This document shows, in pieces, positions 1 to 5,660 of a stretch of DNA of 6,678 bases. The stretch lies in NCBI GenBank assembly GCA_027357125.1, contig DAHVVW010000122.1:1-6678 (forward strand). Reading direction: 5' to 3'. Position 1 is the first letter of the stretch. Each line of letters starts with the position of its first letter. Source of the stretch: Clostridiales bacterium. GTDB taxonomy: Bacteria; Bacillota; Desulfitobacteriia; Desulfitobacteriales; Desulfitobacteriaceae. A program made the translations under genes and the position numbers. The notes beneath the pieces are model-generated. The model was not told the origin of the DNA. It was given only the letters and a program-made list of their open reading frames with translations, and made no database searches.

Positions 1-635
1 CGAATATGATCCTGACTGTGCCGCGGTTTGAATGGGAGGAGTTTTTCCCGGTATTCGGCGAAGGGGTTAAGCCGATTTTGCTGGCCGCATTTAAGATCGC
101 CCCTTATGCCTGTGAATATGTGTTGTTTGTGGCAGGTGTTATAGCTTATTTACCACAACGGGGGCAAGAGAAAACCCAGCTCAGGACAGGGGTGTGGCGC
201 GCTGTCCTTCTGGTAGGGATGCTTAACACTCTGCTTACTTTAACTGAGCTTTTAGTATTCGGCCCGGCGGAAGCCAAACGCTTGAATTACGGTTTGCTCA
301 CACTTGGTAAACTGGTGGAGATAGAGAAGACAATTTCAGGTGTGGAGTCATTGTTTATGCTTATCTGGATGGGAGCAATGATCATCAAAGTAGGGGCTTT
401 GTATTTTATGAGTATGTGGGGGCTGCAGGCAGTATTCGGAGTGCAGGATAAGCTCAAGTGGTACTTAATGTTGGCAGGAGCATTCTTTACTATCGGGTTG
501 TTTTTTCTGAACGGAGTGGAACTGATCCAAGAGATAATCCTGGTTGATGATTATTTGATTCTGCCGTTCACCCTGCTCTGGATTCCCCTGGTATGGGGGA
601 TTGCACGCTGGCGCCAAAGGAGCAAAGAGGGATGA
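1..635 (+). CDS. GerAB-type spore germination permease, C-terminal part (5' end outside window)
   Basis: This is the membrane subunit of a GerA-type germinant receptor in the spore inner membrane (Spore_permease family, related to amino-acid permeases). The frame is already open at base 3, so the ATG at 6 is internal and the gene is cut by the window edge. About 210 residues are visible of a family norm near 360. Counting from the Met at base 6, hydrophobic segments lie at about 25-49, 66-85, 113-144 (possibly two helices), 152-168 and 184-201, which fits the last five or so of ten helices. The stretch at 106-130 (IEKTISGVESLFMLIWMGAM) resembles the family's conserved 'R-x-E-x-hydrophobic-W' helix. 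The C-terminus is short and basic (RWRQRSKEG), as expected for a cytoplasmic end. The stop overlaps the next start (ATGA at 632-635), so translation is probably coupled to the GerAC gene. Which receptor paralogue (GerA, GerB or GerK type) and which germinant cannot be told. Confidence 0.9.
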   Translation, partial: NMILTVPRFEWEEFFPVFGEGVKPILLAAFKIAPYACEYVLFVAGVIAYLPQRGQEKTQLRTGVWRAVLLVGMLNTLLTLTELLVFGPAEAKRLNYGLLTLGKLVEIEKTISGVESLFMLIWMGAMIIKVGALYFMSMWGLQAVFGVQDKLKWYLMLAGAFFTIGLFFLNGVELIQEIILVDDYLILPFTLLWIPLVWGIARWRQRSKEG

Positions 636-1837
636 GAAAAAAACTTTTGATTTTACTGGCAGCAAGTTTTTTGCTCTTATCTATCTCAGGGTGTTGGGGC
701 AAACGGGAAATAGAAAGTCTGGCTTTTGTAGTGGCTATAGGACTTGATTTTAACACGAAGACAGACAGTTACCAGGTTACTTACCAAATTGCGGAGCCAA
801 GCAAGGGGGGAGAAGGCGGGCCCAAAATTGAAAACCGGACGATAACCATTGAAAGTAAAAGTATGGTGGAAGTCTCAAGCAGGAGTTTTGAATTTCTGAA
901 CAAGCAGAACTTTCCCGGGGCAGTCAAAATCATAATTATCGGCAAAGACTTAGCGGAAAGAGGGATGAATGAAAGCCTGGATTTCTACCAGCGGCTTTAT
1001 CAACTGCGGCGTACAGTATTTTTGCTCCTGGCTGAGGATAAGGCTCAGGATATACTCAATTTTAAAATGCGCAACAAGGATCTGCCGGCGCTTAGTTTAC
1101 TTGAGATCATTAACAATACCTCAGATTGGTCGATTACGCCCTTAGTCCGCCTCGGACATTATCTTACGATCTTAGGCAGGAAGAGTGAGGCCCCGGTGAT
1201 CCCGCTGGTACGGCCGGTGAAGCCGGGGGAGGGGGGGATCATTTATAAAAGTCAGGAAGAAGGGGAAGCTGAGGAAATACAGCTTACAGGTGCCGGGGTT
1301 TTCAAAGGGGATCGCCTGGCAGGGCAATTGACTGAAGATGAGACCAAGGGGTACTTGTGGCTGCAAAACGAGGTTAAACAGCGTTTGTTGGACACATCTG
1401 ATGAAGGACAGCCTGTGTACGGCGGGCGGGTGGTTAAGAGCGGGACCAAGGTTAAGCTTGAAACAGTTGACGGGGTCAAAGGAGTGCGCTTTCTAATCTC
1501 AGCCGATGTTTCAATCGATGAATACCAGTGCCGGGAGGAGGCTGTTAATCCCGCGGAAATGAAGCCGGTTACGCATGATGCGGAAGAGAAGTTCGCGCAG
1601 GCGATCGAAAAAGAGTGTGAAGAGGCCATTGCGAAAAGCAAGGAGCTAAAGCTCGACTTTCTGGGAATCGGCAGGCAGATTGAAATGAAGAACTCCAAGT
1701 ACTGGAAGGAGATTAAAGAAAGCTGGCCTGAGATGCTGCCGGAGATGCCGGTCGCAGTAGAGGCGCAGGTCAAGGTTATTAATACCGGAGCTACATTCCA
1801 AGGCCCGGTTAATTCCGAATCTGGAGGGGAAGAATAG
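632..1837 (+). CDS. GerAC-type spore germination lipoprotein, Ger(x)C family
   Basis: This is the lipoprotein subunit of a GerA-type germinant receptor, anchored to the outer face of the spore inner membrane. I start it at ATG 632 (401 aa), not at an upstream in-frame ATG at 593. The 632 start gives a clean lipoprotein signal peptide (MRKK, a hydrophobic core at 5-16, lipobox I18-S19-G20-C21), overlaps the permease stop by ATGA, and has AAAGGAG at 616-622 nine bases upstream. Starting at 593 would put a hydrophilic stretch before the signal peptide. Cys21 is the predicted lipidation site and is followed by Trp, as is common in this family. The N-terminal domain spans about 22-200. The GerAC C-terminal domain begins near 215 with the typical LTGAGVFKGDRLAGQL pattern and runs to about 390. 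The length is slightly above B. subtilis GerAC (about 370). An odd G-rich tract (1225-1237) encodes K-P-G-E-G-G in the linker between the domains. The assignment is secure at family level only. Confidence 0.95.
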   Translation: MRKKLLILLAASFLLLSISGCWGKREIESLAFVVAIGLDFNTKTDSYQVTYQIAEPSKGGEGGPKIENRTITIESKSMVEVSSRSFEFLNKQNFPGAVKIIIIGKDLAERGMNESLDFYQRLYQLRRTVFLLLAEDKAQDILNFKMRNKDLPALSLLEIINNTSDWSITPLVRLGHYLTILGRKSEAPVIPLVRPVKPGEGGIIYKSQEEGEAEEIQLTGAGVFKGDRLAGQLTEDETKGYLWLQNEVKQRLLDTSDEGQPVYGGRVVKSGTKVKLETVDGVKGVRFLISADVSIDEYQCREEAVNPAEMKPVTHDAEEKFAQAIEKECEEAIAKSKELKLDFLGIGRQIEMKNSKYWKEIKESWPEMLPEMPVAVEAQVKVINTGATFQGPVNSESGGEE

Positions 1838-1885
1838 AAGGAGATTGGTCCGGATTAAGGCTGGATTTGGAAAGGGCGATGTTCA

Positions 1886-2167
1886 GTGAGTGCTAAGATT
1901 TTACCGGTATGTCATGCCTGTGGCCGCGTCCCGCGGCGTGGGCTTTACGATGGATTCCGGCTTAAAGGAGCTTTTTTCTGTTCTGACTGTGAAAATAAGA
2001 TGCTTACCGTGGAGATCGGGAGTGCAGAGTATGAGAAGCTCTTCCGCGATGTGCGCCTGCTTTTCTTCCCCAGGCTGGGGACGGATTTTTTAAGAGGGCC
2101 GTTGCGGGAGCGTACATACAAGCCGAGGATTCCTTTGTTCAAGAGCTTGCACGGTGAGACTGAGTAG
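1886..2167 (+). CDS. gin: Anti-sigma-G factor Gin (CsfB family), zinc-binding
   Basis: Gin is a small zinc-binding protein that, in B. subtilis, binds and inhibits the forespore sigma factor SigG (and later SigE in the mother cell), preventing premature activity. The family hallmark is two CxxC knuckles: C9-H-A-C12 and C32-S-D-C35, separated by about 20 residues with the typical central glycine region. The start is GTG 1886, with AAAGGG at 1871-1876 nine bases upstream; the ATG at 1879 is in another frame and stops after five codons. The protein is 93 aa against 64 for B. subtilis CsfB. After the part that aligns (to about residue 60) there is a further basic, Arg/Pro-rich tail of about 30 residues with no recognised motif. 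The gene lies 48 bases after gerAC and before the yaaO cluster; csfB also lies upstream of yaaO in B. subtilis, which supports the call. A different frame overlapping at 1890-2093 is a shadow. Confidence 0.88.
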   Translation: MSAKILPVCHACGRVPRRGLYDGFRLKGAFFCSDCENKMLTVEIGSAEYEKLFRDVRLLFFPRLGTDFLRGPLRERTYKPRIPLFKSLHGETE

Positions 2168-2174
2168 GATGTTG

Positions 2175-2201
2175 GAGTGTTCCGAACGAGTATTCTGAAC
2201 G
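2175..2201 (+). repeat. Imperfect 13-base-period tandem repeat upstream of yaaO
   Basis: GAGTGTTCCGAACG (2175-2188) and GAGTATTCTGAACG (2188-2201) match at 12 of 14 positions and overlap by one base, giving a 13-base period. The first copy contains a small dyad, GTTC-C-GAAC. The repeat sits immediately before the candidate -35 element at 2205, where an operator could lie. The repeat is seen directly; any regulatory role is inference. Confidence 0.5.
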
Positions 2202-2204
2202 CAG

Positions 2205-2233
2205 ATGAAAGTTCTCCTGGAATATGATAAAAT
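2205..2233 (+). promoter_or_regulatory. Weak candidate sigma-A promoter for the yaaO operon
   Basis: The candidate -35 ATGAAA (2205-2210) matches TTGACA at 4 of 6. A 17-base spacer leads to -10 TAAAAT (2228-2233), 5 of 6 to TATAAT. The predicted transcript start is near 2240, leaving a very short leader before the Shine-Dalgarno at 2248. An alternative -10, TATGAT (2223-2228), has no good -35 at the right distance. This is the only intergenic gap in the window long enough for a promoter with a leader, and it is AT-rich compared with its surroundings. Confidence 0.3.
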
Positions 2234-2254
2234 TAATCAAAATTCCTAGGAGGA
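2212..2254 (+). promoter_or_regulatory. Inverted repeat whose right arm contains the yaaO Shine-Dalgarno
   Basis: The left arm TTCTCCTGGAAT (2212-2223) can pair with the right arm ATTCCTAGGAGGA (2242-2254). This gives 12 base pairs (11 Watson-Crick, one G-U) with a single bulged U at 2247 and an AT-rich 18-base loop (2224-2241). The right arm includes the whole Shine-Dalgarno AGGAGG (2248-2253). In an mRNA reading through from gin, the fold would bury the ribosome-binding site of yaaO. It is not a terminator: there is no U-run after the stem. It may instead act as a DNA dyad, because the candidate -10 (2228-2233) lies in the centre. The pairing is seen in the sequence; the role is inferred. 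Confidence 0.5.
2248..2253 (+). promoter_or_regulatory. Shine-Dalgarno AGGAGG that selects a TTG start for yaaO
   Basis: A full-consensus AGGAGG lies one base from the ATG at 2255, too close for initiation there, but seven bases before the in-frame TTG at 2261, which is ideal spacing. This decides the start of yaaO in favour of TTG 2261. Confidence 0.75.
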
Positions 2255-2260
2255 ATGTTA

Positions 2261-3691
2261 TTGCCAGTATTAGGGGACGGGCTCAGCCGTTATCTGGAAC
2301 AGGGGTTCTGCTCCTTTCACACTCCTGGGCATAAAGGTAAGCAGGAGTTTTTTTGCGGACTCGAGTTTCCCGCAGCTGACTTGACAGAGCTTCCCGGGTT
2401 AGACATGCTTCACGCCCCGGCTGGCATAATTGCTGAGGCTCAGGCCAAGGCAGCCAGGATTTTCGGGGCGGAAGAGAGTTTTTTTCTGGTTAACGGGGCG
2501 ACGGCAGGCAACCAGGCCTTGTTTATGGCTATTTCAGACAATAAGCCTGTGCTTATAAGTCGGTCAGCACACCGTTCGGTATTCTCAGGTTTGATTCTGT
2601 CCGGGCATAAGGTGAAATACCTCCGGCCGGTGATTCATCCTGATTTTAATCTTCCTTTAGGCCTCGAAGTTAACGAGATCGGGGGAGCTTTGGCCAACAC
2701 AGCCGCCTGCCATTTAACTTATCCTACGTACTATGGCAGTTGCTGTGATCTTGGGGCTGTGCTTGAGGTCAGGAACAGGGAAAATTATGCTATTCCCATG
2801 TTAGTGGATCAAGCGCACGGTGCGCATTACCTGGGTGCGCTCTTTCCTCCCAGTGCCTTGACCCTGGGAGCGGATGCGGTTGTACATAGCACACATAAAA
2901 CTCTGAGCGCTTTAACGCAAGGGGCTATGCTCCATGTCCAGGGAAGCTTGCTGGCCCGTCAACGCTTGCGGCAAGCGTTGGAACTGTTACAGTCGTCGAG
3001 CCCCAGCTATTTGCTTTTAGCATCTCTGGAACGGGGAGCTGAGTCAGCTTTGGCTCAGAGACGCTGGGAAGAGTTACGCGCGGAAGTAGAGGCTATTCAC
3101 CTTAGTTTAAGCGGGAGCTTACGTTTGCTTAGCGTTAAGGATGAGCAAAAATTCGGTATAGCACACGTAGACTGGTCGAAAATCCTGGTTAATACCCGCC
3201 CATTGGGAGTTGTAGCCCCGGTGTGTGTAGAGTTTCTGCGCCAGAGGTTTGGGATAGAGCCGGAACTGTGGGATAATGAGAATATTCTATTTCTCCTTGG
3301 TATAGGAAGCACTGCAGCAGATGTCCGGTTACTGCGTCGGGGCTTGGAAAGCTTACTTAAGCTAGAGTTCGAGCATGAGGCCAGGCTTAAAGCCGGGGCC
3401 AAGTTTACAGAACACACACGCCTCCTGCCGTTACTGCCGCCCGTACCTCCGCAGCGCCTGACACCGCGCCAGGCTTTTCTGGCTCCGAAGCGCCTTGTCC
3501 CACTAAGCGAGAGCCTGGGGCACATTGCCGGGGAGACGATTTCTCCCTATCCACCCGGAATTCCGGTGGTGGTTATGGGAGAAGAGGTGACGGGAGAGGT
3601 CTTGGAGATATTGCGTGCTAAAGGGGAAGAGCGCTGGCAGGGATGGGAGCGAGCAGGCGAGGAACGGATTTGGGTTGTGGAGGATGAGTAA
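2261..3691 (+). CDS. yaaO: Orn/Lys/Arg decarboxylase-family PLP enzyme (YaaO type)
   Basis: This is a fold-type I, pyridoxal-phosphate enzyme of the Orn/Lys/Arg decarboxylase family, presumably cytoplasmic. I start it at TTG 2261 (476 aa), because AGGAGG at 2248-2253 is seven bases away but only one base from ATG 2255. In that numbering, FHTPGHKG is at 19-26, the PLP phosphate-binding stretch NGATAGNQAL at 78-87, the ring-stacking His of SAHRS near 104, Asp183 in VDQAHGAH (pyridine nitrogen), and the Schiff-base Lys213 in HSTHKT. The C-terminal domain ends with the family's YPPGIP signature (nt 3548-3565). All expected catalytic residues are present. The length matches B. subtilis YaaO (about 480). 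The substrate cannot be read from sequence: arginine, lysine and ornithine are all possible, and YaaO itself is not well characterised. The symbol rests on family plus synteny, as it lies between gin and darA as in B. subtilis. The next gene follows after two bases. A 21-base palindrome is embedded at 2960-2980. Confidence 0.9.
   Translation: MPVLGDGLSRYLEQGFCSFHTPGHKGKQEFFCGLEFPAADLTELPGLDMLHAPAGIIAEAQAKAARIFGAEESFFLVNGATAGNQALFMAISDNKPVLISRSAHRSVFSGLILSGHKVKYLRPVIHPDFNLPLGLEVNEIGGALANTAACHLTYPTYYGSCCDLGAVLEVRNRENYAIPMLVDQAHGAHYLGALFPPSALTLGADAVVHSTHKTLSALTQGAMLHVQGSLLARQRLRQALELLQSSSPSYLLLASLERGAESALAQRRWEELRAEVEAIHLSLSGSLRLLSVKDEQKFGIAHVDWSKILVNTRPLGVVAPVCVEFLRQRFGIEPELWDNENILFLLGIGSTAADVRLLRRGLESLLKLEFEHEARLKAGAKFTEHTRLLPLLPPVPPQRLTPRQAFLAPKRLVPLSESLGHIAGETISPYPPGIPVVVMGEEVTGEVLEILRAKGEERWQGWERAGEERIWVVEDE
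2960..2980 (+). repeat. 21-base palindrome inside yaaO
   Basis: Two perfect 10-base arms, CAACGCTTGC and GCAAGCGTTG, flank a single central G. On RNA this would form a 9-bp stem with a CGG triloop. It encodes the unremarkable residues Q-R-L-R-Q-A-L in the decarboxylase. Pairing stops at the next bases out (T2959, G2981). It is seen directly; its function is unknown and it may be a coincidence of codons. Confidence 0.6.
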
Positions 3692-3693
3692 GC

Positions 3694-4023
3694 GTGAAGA
3701 TGGCAGTTACAATTGTTCAGGATAAAGATGTAGGTAAACTTCTGGACAGAATTACCAAAGCGGGGTATAGTGCAACCAAGCTGGCAAGCTCAGGAGGGTT
3801 TCTGCGTTCAGGAAATACAACTTTATTAATTGGGGTCGAGGAGGAAAAGCTGGAAGCTCTGCTTGAACTAATCAAGGAGACGTGTAAGCAGAGGACTGAA
3901 CTCTTAACCCAGGTGCAGCCGATTATGGGGCCGGTGGACGCCCATGTCCCGGTACCCATCGAAGTTCCGGTCGGCGGGGCCACGGTGTTCGTGCTGGATG
4001 TGGCGCAATTTTTGAAGGTGTGA
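3694..4023 (+). CDS. darA: Cyclic di-AMP receptor DarA (PstA/YaaQ)
   Basis: DarA is a PII-like trimeric cytoplasmic protein that binds cyclic di-AMP; its downstream target is not established. The 109 residues equal the B. subtilis length and align without gaps. The positions known to contact or lie by the ligand in this family are conserved at the same numbers: T28, G35-F36-L37, N41 and G47, in the block KLASSGGFLRSGNTTLLIGV. The C-terminal PVGGATVFVLDV block is also typical. The start is GTG 3694, because GGAGG at 3679-3683 is ten bases upstream and the Met-Lys beginning matches homologues; ATG 3700 would be 16 bases away. The gene follows yaaO by two bases and precedes holB by four, so it is co-transcribed. 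In B. subtilis tmk lies between yaaO and this gene, and yaaR follows it; both are absent here. Confidence 0.96.
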   Translation: MKMAVTIVQDKDVGKLLDRITKAGYSATKLASSGGFLRSGNTTLLIGVEEEKLEALLELIKETCKQRTELLTQVQPIMGPVDAHVPVPIEVPVGGATVFVLDVAQFLKV

Positions 4024-4027
4024 GTAT

Positions 4028-4882
4028 ATGAACAAAGAATTGCTGGAGGCGGCTGCTCGTTCAGAACGGATGGGGCACTTTTATATTTTTCATGGCGGCA
4101 GCTCTCGGGAGAGACGGGAGTTTGCCTTGCATCTGGCCATGATTCTTAATTGCAGAGAGACGGAGAAGCCTTGTTATCGTTGTCCTTCCTGCCGCAAGAT
4201 CCAAAGCGGCAACCACCCGGATGTTTTTATTCTGGAACCGCTTAAAGTAAGTTTAGGGATAGAGCAGATTCTTGCCTGGCAGGAAACGGTTTACCGCAAA
4301 AATTATGAAGGAGAGTACAAGGTTTCCTTGATCGAACAGGCTGATACGATGACGACTCCGGCCGCTAACGCTCTCTTAAAAGTAGTGGAGGAGCCTCCCG
4401 GGCAGACTGTGATAATCATAAGTGCGCACAATGCGGAAAGGCTCTTGCCGACAGTACGCAGCCGGGCTCAGCTTTTATACTTCCCGGAATTAGGGTATGG
4501 GCCTACGCAGGCAGGGGAAGCTGAGCCGGAATGGAAAGAAGCCTTAAGGCTCAGCGGCGGTATGCACGCTCTGGCAGAGGAGATTAAGCGGCATGGTCCG
4601 GCTAAAGTCGTGGAATGGATCGGGAAGTTTAGGCGGGCGGTGGCAGACCAGGATTTTGTGGCTTTGTTTCCGTTGTTCCCGGTCGAGAATGAGGAAGCTT
4701 CCCTTTATTTGCAGGCTCTGGCCGTTGAATTAGAAAAAGAGATTATTCGGGAAGGTGGGTCTGTTCCTGCACTGCTTGCTGTTCGCGAAGCTTTGGCAGC
4801 ACTGCAGCAGGCCAATTCCAGATTGGTGATCGAAGTGTTGGCATTGCGATTATTCCAGCAGGGAGGAAAAATTGGTGATTGA
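4028..4882 (+). CDS. holB: DNA polymerase III delta-prime subunit (HolB)
   Basis: HolB is the stator subunit of the clamp loader, which places the sliding clamp on DNA at the replication fork. The AAA+ fold is recognisable. The zinc module has C42, C49, C52 and C55, and is followed by SGNHPDV. The block LIEQADTMTTPAANALLKVVEEPP (101-124) is the family's sensor and Walker-B-like region. The arginine-finger motif is S145-R146-A147-Q, where most relatives have S-R-C-Q. The Walker A position reads GGSSRERRE (23-31), with no GKT/GKS, so it is not expected to bind ATP; this also holds for E. coli delta-prime. The protein has 284 aa, shorter than B. subtilis HolB (about 330), with the shortening in the C-terminal collar domain. 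Start ATG 4028 has GAAGG at 4014-4018 nine bases upstream. The end overlaps ricT by eight bases. The clamp-loader role agrees with the holB-ricT-yabA synteny. Confidence 0.92.
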   Translation: MNKELLEAAARSERMGHFYIFHGGSSRERREFALHLAMILNCRETEKPCYRCPSCRKIQSGNHPDVFILEPLKVSLGIEQILAWQETVYRKNYEGEYKVSLIEQADTMTTPAANALLKVVEEPPGQTVIIISAHNAERLLPTVRSRAQLLYFPELGYGPTQAGEAEPEWKEALRLSGGMHALAEEIKRHGPAKVVEWIGKFRRAVADQDFVALFPLFPVENEEASLYLQALAVELEKEIIREGGSVPALLAVREALAALQQANSRLVIEVLALRLFQQGGKIGD

Positions 4883-5660
4883 AGTTGTAGGAGTGCGCTT
4901 TAGGGCTGCCGGCAAGATTTATTATTTTTCACCCGGGGATTTGCAGCTTGGAGCAGGGGACAAAGCGATCGTTGAGACTGCCAGAGGGGTTGAGTTTGGG
5001 GAAATCGTGATCTCTCCCCGTTCTGTGAGCGAGGAAGAAATAGTGGTGCCGCTAAAGCAGGTTATCCGCAAAGCGGGGGCGGAGGATGAGCGCATAGTCG
5101 AGCATAACAGAGCCAAGGAAAAGGAAGCTTTGCAGATTTGCTTAAAGAAGATAACCGAGCACAAGCTGCCGATGAAGTTAATTGATGTCGAATACACTTT
5201 TGACGGGAATAAGATTATTTTTTCTTTTACAGCGGAAGGAAGGGTGGATTTCCGGGAACTGGTCAAAGACCTGGCCGCAGTTTTCCGCACCCGCATTGAA
5301 CTGAGGCAAATCGGGGTCAGGGACGAAGCGAAGATGCTGGGGGGGATCGGTTCCTGCGGGCGGATACTCTGTTGTTCTTCCTTCTTAGGGGATTTTGAAC
5401 CTGTCTCAATCCGCATGGCTAAGGATCAGAAGCTTTCTCTTAATCCTACTAAGATTTCCGGGATTTGCGGTCGTTTAATGTGCTGCTTAAAGTATGAAAA
5501 TGGTTGCTATGGCTGTGATAATAGAGAAGGGGCAGAAGACGTACCCGAACTAGTGGAGGAAGTGGTACCTGATAAAGAGGCGGTACCAGCCGTTTCTTCT
5601 GCGAGACAGCAGTATCACAGGAAAGGGGACAAGCAGAAAGGAAAGAGTGAGAAAGCATGA
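4875..5660 (+). CDS. ricT: RicT (YaaT), PSP1-domain Fe-S protein of the Y-complex, with an atypical C-terminus
   Basis: In B. subtilis, RicT acts with RicA and RicF in a complex carrying [4Fe-4S] clusters that supports RNase Y-dependent mRNA maturation, sporulation, competence and biofilm formation. I start at GTG 4875 (261 aa). GGAGG at 4862-4866 is eight bases upstream, and this start aligns MxxVVGVRF with B. subtilis and puts the conserved cysteines at the same numbers; TTG 4872 is the alternative. Residues 1-209 are very close to the family and contain [35 protein letters not shown]161-G-R-I-L-C166-C167, and C198-G-R-L-M-C203-C204-L-K-YEN. After YEN at 207-209 the usual C-terminal domain is missing. 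Instead there is C211-Y-G-C214 and a 47-residue acidic-then-basic tail ending [12 protein letters not shown]. The gene overlaps holB upstream and yabA downstream (ATGA), so translation is coupled. Confidence 0.95.
   Translation: MIEVVGVRFRAAGKIYYFSPGDLQLGAGDKAIVETARGVEFGEIVISPRSVSEEEIVVPLKQVIRKAGAEDERIVEHNRAKEKEALQICLKKITEHKLPMKLIDVEYTFDGNKIIFSFTAEGRVDFRELVKDLAAVFRTRIELRQIGVRDEAKMLGGIGSCGRILCCSSFLGDFEPVSIRMAKDQKLSLNPTKISGICGRLMCCLKYENGCYGCDNREGAEDVPELVEEVVPDKEAVPAVSSARQQYHRKGDKQKGKSEKA

Noticed and set aside
593..631. Upstream in-frame ATG 593 as the gerAC start
   Set aside because: It would place 13 mostly polar residues before the lipoprotein signal peptide and overlap the permease by 43 bases; ATG 632 has the better Shine-Dalgarno and an ATGA overlap.
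1252..1773. Minus-strand open frame of 173 codons opposite gerAC
   Set aside because: It is a mirror of a conserved plus-strand gene, its translation is Ser/Thr-rich with no recognisable domain, and there is no minus-strand promoter or Shine-Dalgarno.
2168..2234. SigF or SigG promoter before yaaO (GTATT at 2190 with an AT-rich -10)
   Set aside because: The GTATT and the best -10-like AATATGA are about 26 bases apart, far beyond the usual spacing, and the GG-containing SigF -10 does not fit.
2813..2825. Palindrome GCGCAC-G-GTGCGC in yaaO
   Set aside because: Its six-base arms encode the conserved Q-A-H-G-A-H active-site motif; no extra explanation is needed.
4922..5416. Minus-strand open frame of 164 codons opposite ricT
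   Set aside because: It lies wholly opposite the most conserved part of ricT and has a low-complexity Ser-rich translation with no family resemblance.
5563..5588. Inverted repeat TGGTACC / GGTACCA in the ricT tail
   Set aside because: It has seven-base arms made of the self-complementary GGTACC with a 12-base spacer, is not followed by a U-run, and lies within coding sequence; it is likely chance.
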